A stretch of 34,371 bases of DNA, taken from assembly GCA_947165745.1 (NCBI GenBank), contig CAMVBO010000002.1, positions 1-34,371 on the forward strand, read 5' to 3'. The notes beneath the pieces were generated by a model that ran no database searches, had not been told where the DNA came from, and saw only the letters and a program-made list of their open reading frames with translations. This stretch comes from an uncultured Clostridia bacterium (lineage in GTDB: Bacteria; Bacillota_A; Clostridia; Christensenellales; Aristaeellaceae). A program made the translations under genes and the position numbers. Positions 6,157 through 11,122 of the stretch are shown here, one piece after another; the first letter of the stretch is position 1, and each line of letters begins with the position of its first letter.

Positions 6157-7092
6157 TCAGGGTTTCTCATAGTCGACGGTGCGGTTCTTCTTGCCCAGCA
6201 GATAGACCTCCTCGGCGGTCAGCCGCACGGCGATGTCCTCAGGCTCGCACCCGATGGCGGCCGCGAAGTGCTCAGCCGTCGCCCACTGGCTGTGGACGGC
6301 ATTGCGGACGCCCCGGAGCCAGTAGCGGAAGGCGTTGGCGTAGCCCGCTTCGGTGCGCTCCATGCCGCCGTTGCTCTCCGCGTAGCGCCGCCCGGCCTCG
6401 GCCTCGGTGACCCCGTTGGCCTGCATGATGGCCTGGATGCGGTCGGCGTCGATCCTGCACTTCATGCTCAGGGGACCCCCGCGGGCCTGGCCGTCCGTCA
6501 CCGGCTTGGTGCCATAGCCGCCATAGGCGATGCGCTGGTCGGCGATCATGGCGATGTGGGTCAGCAGCTGCTCCGGGTCGACCTCCAGCAGCTCCGCCAC
6601 CTCCTGCACGTGCCGCTTCCGGGTCTCCGGCACCGCCGAGAAGGAGCGGGCGCCCTGGTAGAGCGCCTGATGCTCCTTCACCCAGTCCTCCCAGTTGATG
6701 CCGCGGGCGGTCAGGATCCGGCGGAACTCCATCACGTTGAGCCAGGTGCGGCCCTGGATGAGATCCTGCTTCTGCTTTTTCTCGGCCTCCTTCTCCTTGA
6801 GGCGGAGATACCATTCCGGGTCGATGTCCTCCGGGTAGGGCTTGGAGAGGTCGGAGATCTTTTTCCACCGGGTCGGGTCGAGGGGCCTGCCCATCGGGCG
6901 CGCGTCTCTGGCGGGGATACCGAGGGCGCGCGCCACGGCGAGCGCGAGGCGCGGGAGGGTGAAGTCGTGCTGCATCAGGGTGGTGTATCCGCCCAGGGCC
7001 TTTTCGCCCCGCTTCGCGCACTTTTCCCGGGCTTCGTCGGGGTCAATGCCCTTGCGGGCCAGCCACTCCTGCAGCGGTGTCGGTTTGCCCAT
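6157..7092 (-). CDS. DNA-binding protein with three Xre/Cro-like HTH repeats
   Basis: A 311-residue protein with three helix-turn-helix-like units. The first is residues 5-65 (LARKGIDPDEAREKC ... LALAVARALGIPARD), the second about 120-185 (RILTARGINWEDWVKEHQAL ... VAELLEVDPEQLL), and the third about 210-290 (MQANGVTEAEAGRRYAES ... FAAAIGCEPEDIAV). Each ends with the ALG(I/V) or LEVDPE signature that closes Cro/C1-type domains. A charged linker (EKEAEKKQKQD) separates the first two. AAGGAG lies before the ATG, directly at the edge of a copy of the three-hairpin repeat. A regulator or DNA-organising role is likely; I do not recognise a specific family. Confidence 0.65.
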   Translation of the reverse strand: MGKPTPLQEWLARKGIDPDEAREKCAKRGEKALGGYTTLMQHDFTLPRLALAVARALGIPARDARPMGRPLDPTRWKKISDLSKPYPEDIDPEWYLRLKEKEAEKKQKQDLIQGRTWLNVMEFRRILTARGINWEDWVKEHQALYQGARSFSAVPETRKRHVQEVAELLEVDPEQLLTHIAMIADQRIAYGGYGTKPVTDGQARGGPLSMKCRIDADRIQAIMQANGVTEAEAGRRYAESNGGMERTEAGYANAFRYWLRGVRNAVHSQWATAEHFAAAIGCEPEDIAVRLTAEEVYLLGKKNRTVDYEKP

Positions 7093-7579
7093 GGTGATCT
7101 CCTTGCGAGGGTTCCGCGCCTGCGGGCGCGGGCCGGGGGCTTTGCGGTCGCCCCCTGCACCCCGTCGCAGCTTTCTCGCTGATGCTTCGGGATGCCTCGA
7201 AGCCCGTGAAGCCGTCCGCCTGGCGGCGGATGTCGTCCAAGCTGGCGGCGGGGATGTCGTGCAGGTTCTTCACGCCCTGGGCGCGCAGCACGTCCTTCAG
7301 GATCGCGGCCTTCATCTGGTTCACGGCCTGGCTGCCAGCGAGGCGGTAGCGCTCGCACAGGGCCGCGGCCTTCGCCCTGGCGCGCCGCTGCACCTCCAGG
7401 GTCTGGGCGTGGGTCAGGGTGACGGCGGCCTGCTGGCGCTTGATCGCCTTCAGCTCCGCCGTCAGCTGCGCCACGGTCGTGCCCAGCTGCATCATGTACT
7501 GGCCGACCTGCTGCAGCTGCGCCTGCTGTTGGGCGATCAGCTGCTCCTGGCGGGTGATGATCGCGGTCTCGTCCGTCAC
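7043..7579 (-). CDS. ORF6C-like antirepressor-type protein with repeat-derived C-terminus
   Basis: A 178-residue protein. Residues 1-70 form a Gln-rich coiled coil (EQLIAQQQAQLQQVGQYMMQ). Residues about 75-130 (VLRAQGVKNLHDIPAASLDD) resemble the ORF6C domain found at the C-terminus of Rha and Ant phage proteins. From about residue 135 on, the reading frame runs through a three-hairpin repeat and over the start of the next gene, giving a Pro/Arg-rich tail that looks non-native. The GTG start overlaps the upstream stop (GTGA). There is no obvious N-terminal Rha or Bro domain, so it may be a partial or split member. A regulatory role is inference. Confidence 0.55.
   Translation of the reverse strand: MTDETAIITRQEQLIAQQQAQLQQVGQYMMQLGTTVAQLTAELKAIKRQQAAVTLTHAQTLEVQRRARAKAAALCERYRLAGSQAVNQMKAAILKDVLRAQGVKNLHDIPAASLDDIRRQADGFTGFEASRSISEKAATGCRGRPQSPRPAPAGAEPSQGDHHGQTDTAAGVAGPQGH
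7105..7163. repeat. Three-hairpin repeat, copy 1
   Basis: The plus strand shows hairpin A (CGCGCC-TGCG-GGCGCG), hairpin B (GGGGGC with a 9-nt loop then GCCCCC) and the start of module C (CACCCC). The element abuts the ribosome site of the multi-HTH gene and runs into the 3' end of the ORF6C-like gene, where it is translated. Very similar blocks occur at 23080-23148, 25741-25870, and inverted at 9183-9295. Confidence 0.8.
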
Positions 7580-8508
7580 ACGACCACCGCCTCACCTGGC
7601 ACATGATCCGCCGCGTCGATGGCCGTCATCATCTGTTGGGCCCAGGACAGCACCGTGGATGTGTAGAGCCGGAACGTCCGCCGGCTGTCCTCGTCGGCGT
7701 AGTATTCCGGATGCCAGGGCAGGGGCTGGGCGGCCGCCATGAAGGTGTTCACCGCCGTCAGGAAGGCGCCGGCGCTGTCCGCGGTCTCGTCCTCCGCGCG
7801 CTCCTGAGCCTCGCGCCTGAGCCGCGTGTTTTCGTCCTCCAGCTCCCGCACGCGGGCCTCGGCGTCCACCGCGGCCTGCTCGGCGCCCTGGACATTCAGG
7901 GCCAGGTCTTCCACCATTGCCTTGAGATCCTGATAGTCCTCCGGCTCGGTTTCCACAATCTTTTCCACAATCTGTGTCTTCTGGAACTTCGCCTTGTCCA
8001 GGTCGAGCCGCAGCTGAGAGGCGCGGTTGTGCTCGTCCTTATAGGACTTCTGCCAGGCCTCCGCGTCCCGGTTCCTGGCCTCCAGCTCGCGCTCCAGGCT
8101 CTGCTTCTCCCGGATCAGCCGGGCGATCTCCCGGGCGCTCTTGTCGTCCGCGCCGATCTCCTGGGCGAAGGCCTCCCGCTCGCCGGCGGGCAGGGCCGTC
8201 AGGGCCAGCGCCTTGGAGTAGGGCAAGGCCGCCAGCGGGCTGCCGGTCAGGCCGTACTCCCTGGCCACCTTCATGTAGTTGTCGGCCGAGGCCGCGGAGA
8301 AGCCCAGCTCCGCCAGCGTCTTCATCCACTGGCCGTGCTCGCACTGGGCCTTGATCTCCATCAGATCCACGCCGATGCCGATGTAGTCGCCGGCGATGTT
8401 GGCAACGTGCGCCCGGATGGAGTAGACGCACTCTTCCACCGTTCGCGTGACATGGCCGATGAACGGATTCTCCACCGCCGTCGGCCCTCTGGTCGTGATC
8501 TCCTGCAT
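7576..8508 (-). CDS. DUF3102 family protein
   Basis: A 310-residue protein. The N-terminal 130 residues carry the DUF3102 pattern (IGIGVDLMEIKAQCEHGQWM then LGFSAASADNYMKVAREYG). A long coiled coil follows (about 140-265: KQSLERELEARNRDAEAWQK and the ELEDENTRLRREAQERAEDE stretch), then a C-terminal helical part. DUF3102 occurs in phages and mobile elements; the exact role is unsettled, and its resemblance to KilA/ParB-associated proteins suggests DNA or partition functions. GGAGGTGGCACA precedes the ATG at 8508; the longer upstream frame lacks a ribosome site and crosses a hairpin. Confidence 0.8.
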   Translation of the reverse strand: MQEITTRGPTAVENPFIGHVTRTVEECVYSIRAHVANIAGDYIGIGVDLMEIKAQCEHGQWMKTLAELGFSAASADNYMKVAREYGLTGSPLAALPYSKALALTALPAGEREAFAQEIGADDKSAREIARLIREKQSLERELEARNRDAEAWQKSYKDEHNRASQLRLDLDKAKFQKTQIVEKIVETEPEDYQDLKAMVEDLALNVQGAEQAAVDAEARVRELEDENTRLRREAQERAEDETADSAGAFLTAVNTFMAAAQPLPWHPEYYADEDSRRTFRLYTSTVLSWAQQMMTAIDAADHVPGEAVVV

Positions 8509-8534
8509 TGTGCCACCTCCGCAAGATTGTCCTT

Positions 8535-8568
8535 GTGGGTACAGCAAACACAGCGTTTGCAAACCCAC
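8535..8568. other. Two-step hairpin upstream of the DUF3102 gene
   Basis: GTGGGT/ACCCAC (6 bp) encloses GCAAAC/GTTTGC (6 bp) with short internal loops. It lies 27-60 nt before the DUF3102 start. It could be an operator or an mRNA structure in the leader. TTTTG follows on the plus strand, so a weak rightward terminator is a second possibility. Confidence 0.5.
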
Positions 8569-8630
8569 TTTTGATGAATTATGGGGAAACAAAGTGCCCG
8601 TCTCTCCGGGCCGTCACCCCTCTGTGCCAA

Positions 8631-8659
8631 ATCATCAGAGAAAGGAATGTGTGTATCAA
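8631..8659 (-). promoter_or_regulatory. Possible promoter for the DUF3102 operon
   Basis: On the minus strand, TTGATA at 8659-8654, a 17-nt spacer and GATGAT at 8636-8631. The -10 matches only four of six consensus bases. Position ahead of a new gene block after 790 non-coding bases supports it. Confidence 0.4.
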
Positions 8660-9066
8660 ACATGAACGAGGAAGACCGGCCCGCCCTGGCGAGGAGCGGA
8701 CGGCTGCGGGGCTTGCGCTGCGCGAGAGGTTCAGCCGCATGCGCGTGCCCTGGTGCGGCCTCCCGGAGTTGCACCGGGACGCGCCCTGAAACTTTGATCG
8801 GGCCCCTGACGGCTCCCGGGTGTTGTTTGCGCGGGTCGAGTGTCAGGTGACGAATCAGGACGCAGGCTGTCAGCCGCATGTGTGGCGCGCCGCGAAGGAG
8901 TGCCAAGCCACTCGGCGCGCCGTTGCCCGTCTTTCCGGGCCGCCAGAACTGATGGGTGGCTCCCATGCCGAAGCCGAGTCGCTGCCCCCGCGCGCCGCCA
9001 GAGTGAGTTCTAAGGCGCAATCCTTTCATTCGAGCGGTCGGAGACACGGCGCGCAGGGGTTGAGCG

Positions 9067-9164
9067 TGGTGCCGCGTCCGGGAGTCGAACCCGGTCGGCA
9101 GCCTGGCACAATCGCGGAGTGATGAAGGGCCCCGCGGGAGTTGGCTGCCGAATCCGTTCACGGC
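9067..9164 (-). ncRNA. tRNA-like fold without a normal D-arm
   Basis: On the minus strand: a 7-bp acceptor-like helix (GCCGTGA with ACGCGGC; one G-U, one mismatch), a perfect 5-bp T-arm with loop TTCGACT, then A and an encoded CCA. In place of D and anticodon arms there is one long element: a perfect 9-bp helix (TCGGCAGCC/GGCTGCCGA) capped by a 7-bp hairpin with a 10-nt loop. No standard anticodon loop can be drawn. It could be a decayed phage tRNA, a tRNA-mimic RNA, or an att-like relic. The T-arm and CCA are the strongest evidence. Confidence 0.4.
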
Positions 9165-9182
9165 ATGATGGGCGGCAAAAAT

Positions 9183-9223
9183 GCGGCCGCCCGAAGGGTT
9201 CCAAGGGGCGATCGGAAAGCCCC
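9183..9223 (-). repeat. Three-hairpin repeat, partial inverted copy
   Basis: Modules B and C only (GGGGC with loop then GCCCC; CCCTTCGGGCGGCCGC then ATTTTT), in tandem with the next copy. On the minus strand the GC-rich stem is followed by a short U-run, so it may also act as a terminator after the 87-residue gene. Confidence 0.65.
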
Positions 9224-9230
9224 AACAAAA

Positions 9231-9295
9231 GCGGCCGCCCGAAGGGGCGCCGGGGGCGATCGGAAAGCCCCCGGCTCGCGCCGCAGCGCGAAACC
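9231..9295 (-). terminator. Three-hairpin repeat, inverted copy; possible terminator
   Basis: On the minus strand hairpin A (TCGCGC-TGCG-GCGCGA), hairpin B (GGGGGC...GCCCCC) and hairpin C (CCCC TTC GGGG type) are followed by CCGCTTTTG. It starts 5 nt after the stop of the 87-residue gene. The last stem plus U-run could end leftward transcription from the Cro promoter, with a new start near 8630. Confidence 0.5.
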
Positions 9296-9299
9296 CCTG

Positions 9300-9563
9300 T
9301 CAAACGATTTCCAGCGAAAGCAGGAATGTCGACATCTCGTCGATGTTCTTCATCGTCATCTGGATGATCTTCGCGTCGATCTCTTCTTCCATCGTCCGGC
9401 CCGTCATGTCAGGATCCGGATTACAAAAATAATCCAGATTGTCGACCAGACCGTGCGTCCAGGCGCTGACGCCCTCGATGCTCCGCTTCGGGAGCACGCC
9501 CTTGCCCTTGGTGAGCAGGCAGAGCTCCTCGGCGATGTGGTTGCGCATATCTCTGTATGACAT
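9300..9563 (-). CDS. Small hypothetical early protein
   Basis: An 87-residue protein beginning MSYRDMRNHIAEELCLLTKG. It is mostly helical, with no membrane segment or catalytic motif. The C-terminal half (EEEIDAKIIQMTMKNIDEMS) forms a likely amphipathic helix. AAGGAGGCAACACT before the ATG at 9563 sets the start. It is the last of three small genes after the Cro promoter and is followed at once by the tandem three-hairpin repeats. The family is not recognised. Confidence 0.65.
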   Translation of the reverse strand: MSYRDMRNHIAEELCLLTKGKGVLPKRSIEGVSAWTHGLVDNLDYFCNPDPDMTGRTMEEEIDAKIIQMTMKNIDEMSTFLLSLEIV

Positions 9564-9579
9564 AGTGTTGCCTCCTTGC

Positions 9580-9822
9580 TCATGCGGGAACCCGCACGGG
9601 GTTGACTGTGGCCATCTGGATGGCCTCCTCCTCGCGCCGCGCGTGGATCTCATCTTGCATCCTGGCGCGCTTGGCGATCCGCTCGCCCTGGGTGGCCATC
9701 CAGGCCTGGTAGTCGTCCTGCACCGCGGGATCCTGGAACCAGGCGACAATCTGATCCTGCATGCGCAGGATGCCGTGCGCCAGGCGATCCACCTGGCCCT
9801 GGGTCAGCTTGACGGTCTCCAT
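9580..9822 (-). CDS. Small hypothetical early protein
   Basis: An 80-residue helical, charged protein beginning METVKLTQGQVDRLAHGILR, with the C-terminal half rich in Arg, Glu and Gln (ARMQDEIHARREEEAIQM). AAAGGAGGAACCC lies directly before the ATG. It is placed between the Cro-like gene (11-nt gap) and the 87-residue gene, so it belongs to the first leftward early transcript. I do not recognise the family; genes in this position often encode antirepressors or excision helpers, but no such motif is visible. Confidence 0.65.
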   Translation of the reverse strand: METVKLTQGQVDRLAHGILRMQDQIVAWFQDPAVQDDYQAWMATQGERIAKRARMQDEIHARREEEAIQMATVNPVRVPA

Positions 9823-9833
9823 GGGTTCCTCCT

Positions 9834-10037
9834 TTAAGCTGCATCGTCGTCGGTGATGAGGTCGTCCACCAGGCACCGCAGCGCCCTGGCTAATTTGTAC
9901 ATGGTGCCGATCGTCGGGCTGGGTGTCACGCCCGTCACGATCGTCGAGATGATTGGCTGGGGAACGCCGCTCCTCTCGCTGAGCTCGCGCTGGTTGAGCC
10001 CGCGCCGCTCCATCATGTCCTTGAGGATGATTTTCAT
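9834..10037 (-). CDS. Cro-like Xre-family regulator
   Basis: A 67-residue single-domain helix-turn-helix protein (MKIILKDMMERRGLNQRELS then GVPQPIISTIVTG). The HTH covers residues about 12-35, and the KLARALRC-x-VDDLI ending is typical of Cro/C1 domains. It is the first gene of the leftward early operon, facing the repressor across a shared control region, which is the classical place for Cro. The start at 10037 is backed by AGAGGTGGCAC. The lack of a C-terminal domain fits a Cro rather than a full CI. It probably shuts down the repressor promoter for lytic growth. Confidence 0.85.
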   Translation of the reverse strand: MKIILKDMMERRGLNQRELSERSGVPQPIISTIVTGVTPSPTIGTMYKLARALRCLVDDLITDDDAA

Positions 10038-10060
10038 GTGCCACCTCTTCAAAGGGTTGT

Positions 10061-10123
10061 GGCGGCTGCGGGAGTTGCACCCGCCGCCGCGGGTGGGAAG
10101 CCCGTGCCGATCTGCTGGCCGCC
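10061..10123 (-). ncRNA. Structured early leader with a second tRNA-like three-way fold
   Basis: The leader between the early promoter and the Cro-like gene can fold into a three-way junction: an outer helix GGCGGC/GCCGCC, an inner hairpin CGGG with a 7-nt loop (CTTCCCA) and CCCG, and a T-arm-like hairpin GCGGG-TGCAACT-CCCGC. A D-arm is absent, as in the element at 9067-9164. Loop position 55 is G rather than U. It may be an antitermination or regulatory leader; real tRNA function is unlikely. Confidence 0.4.
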
Positions 10124-10149
10124 GCGATCAATATCGCCGATCCGATAAT

Positions 10150-10178
10150 AAAATACCGCCGTTTTAATATTTTGTCAA
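10150..10178 (-). promoter_or_regulatory. Early (Cro) promoter
   Basis: On the minus strand: consensus TTGACA at 10178-10173, a 17-nt spacer and TATTTT at 10155-10150. It drives the leftward early genes. It lies in a sharply AT-rich pocket between the Cro-like and repressor genes. Confidence 0.8.
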
Positions 10179-10227
10179 TAGGTATTCCGATATTTTTACA
10201 GAATAATGACCATAGAAAATCCTATTG
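10176..10227. promoter_or_regulatory. Operator-like inverted repeat in the genetic switch
   Basis: CAATAGG at 10176-10182 and CCTATTG at 10221-10227 are perfect complements 38 nt apart. The first overlaps the -35 box of the early promoter and the second lies just upstream of the repressor ribosome site. This is the expected layout for repressor or Cro half-sites, though single half-sites so far apart could also imply looping. A clear repressor promoter is not seen; TTGTCA/TTTACA boxes near 10172-10200 are weak candidates. Confidence 0.45.
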
Positions 10228-10248
10228 TAACAGGAAGAGGGTGAGAGC

Positions 10249-10629
10249 GTGGCGAATATCGGCGGAAAGATACGGCAGCTCAGGAAGGAGCGAGGCCTGA
10301 CACAAGTGCAGGTTTCCCAGCTGTCCGGCGTGTCTCAATCAGCCATCAGTGACATCGAAAGCGGCAGAGTAACAAAGCTGCCGAACATCGACACGGTGGG
10401 CAAGATCGCTTCCGCCCTGGGCTGCACCGTGGCCGAGCTGCTGGGCGAAGGCGCGCCCGCTGCCGCGCCCTCGGACGGCCTGACACCGACCGAGCGCCAG
10501 CTGATCCGGGATTTCCGTGCCCTCAACACCCAGGGCCAGGAGTTCGTGCTGCAGGCTGTGGCCATGGCGGGCGCTGTGTCGAAAACGGGGACTAACACTC
10601 TGGCCGACCTGGAAGCTCAGGTCGGGTAA
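10249..10629 (+). CDS. CI-like Xre-family repressor
   Basis: A 126-residue protein. Residues 5-65 are a Cro/C1 helix-turn-helix (LRKERGLTQVQVSQLSGVSQ then SAISDIESG and LGCTVAELLGE). A short Ala/Pro linker leads to a helical C-terminal part (LTPTERQLIRDFRALNTQG). It lacks the Ala-Gly cleavage site and Ser/Lys pair of LexA/CI proteases, so induction probably works through an antirepressor or another route. The GTG start has GAGGGTGAGAGC upstream. It is the first gene of the rightward lysogeny operon, which continues to the secreted protein and the integrase. Confidence 0.88.
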   Translation: MANIGGKIRQLRKERGLTQVQVSQLSGVSQSAISDIESGRVTKLPNIDTVGKIASALGCTVAELLGEGAPAAAPSDGLTPTERQLIRDFRALNTQGQEFVLQAVAMAGAVSKTGTNTLADLEAQVG

Positions 10630-10641
10630 TACCTGACACAA

Positions 10642-10668
10642 AAAAGCCCGGCTGACTCAGCCAGGCAA
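10642..10668 (-). terminator. Intrinsic terminator, minus-strand orientation
   Basis: GCC-GGCT arms pair with AGCC-GGC arms around GAGTC, followed on the minus strand by TTTTTT. It lies between repressor and secreted-protein genes. Orientation means it would stop antisense transcription entering the repressor from the right; on the plus strand no U-run follows. Confidence 0.55.
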
Positions 10669-10684
10669 AAAGGAGGATAATCCC

Positions 10685-11110
10685 ATGAAAAAGATCCTTG
10701 CCCTCGTCGTGCTCCTCGCGATCCTCGCCACCACCGCCGCCTCGGCGGCAGAAATCGACCTCTCCGGCATGACCTTCGAGGAGCTGCGCGCGCTCCAGCA
10801 GAAAGTTTCCGCGGAGATCATTAAGCGGCCGGAATGGAAGGAAGTCGTCGTGCCGGCGGGGGAGTGGATCGTCGGGGAAGACATCCCGGCGGGCAGCTAT
10901 TCAGTTAAGATCCACCCGACCGAGAGTTCGACCTATGTTAAGATCTGGGGCCATGCGATCGACGACTACTCCGCTGGCGGCGGCCTGGTGTATGACTTTA
11001 TCGTCAAGCAGGAAAGACCTGTATTCGGGAAGGTCAACCTCAGGGCCGGTTATGTGGTCGATATAGATGAGCCTGTGATCTTTGCTCCGGCCGTCTCCCT
11101 GGGCTTCTGA
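10685..11110 (+). CDS. Secreted lysogeny-module protein (possible conversion factor)
   Basis: A 141-residue protein with a clear Sec signal peptide (MKKILALVVLLAILATTAASA, cleavage likely after ASA at residue 21-22). After it come a short helical segment (DLSGMTFEELRALQQKV) and a beta-rich domain with the repeated phrases VPAGEWIVGEDIPAGSYSV and VNLRAGYVVDIDEPVIF. No lipobox Cys is present, so it should be exported rather than lipid-anchored. AAGGAGG precedes the ATG. It sits between repressor and integrase, so it is expected to be expressed in lysogens and may alter the cell surface or exclude other phages; that function is inference. Confidence 0.75.
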   Translation: MKKILALVVLLAILATTAASAAEIDLSGMTFEELRALQQKVSAEIIKRPEWKEVVVPAGEWIVGEDIPAGSYSVKIHPTESSTYVKIWGHAIDDYSAGGGLVYDFIVKQERPVFGKVNLRAGYVVDIDEPVIFAPAVSLGF

Positions 11111-11122
11111 GGTGGATCCAGC

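Larger units (their letters stand above)
8509..9066. other. Structured non-coding region
   Basis: No gene is supported here although the segment sits inside the early block. It holds several strong hairpins: 8535-8568 (GTGGGT/ACCCAC plus GCAAAC/GTTTGC), 8742-8785 (CGCGT, CCC and GGTGC stacked on their partners with two bulges), 8884-8921 (GGCGCGCC arms with inner AGTG/CACT) and 8951-8970 (ATGGG/CCCAT). A 19-bp hairpin motif is repeated at 8595 and 8924. The one long frame across it has an Arg/Pro-rich composition typical of a chance open frame. It may encode a non-coding RNA or be the relic of lost genes. Confidence 0.55.

Noticed and set aside
8745..8785. A further tRNA 3' end (T-arm-like hairpin followed by CCA) on the minus strand
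   Set aside because: The T-loop has G at position 55, no acceptor partner is near, and a larger stacked hairpin (CGCGT, CCC, GGTGC arms) explains the symmetry better.
8361..9161. A 266-codon minus-strand frame over the non-coding region
   Set aside because: It reads through the tRNA-like element and several hairpins, has Arg/Pro-rich chance-type composition and ends antisense-frame inside the DUF3102 gene.
9067..9164. Selenocysteine or suppressor tRNA because TTCA appears in a loop
   Set aside because: The loop is 10 nt and the stem does not give a 7-nt anticodon loop with TCA at 34-36; no other support.
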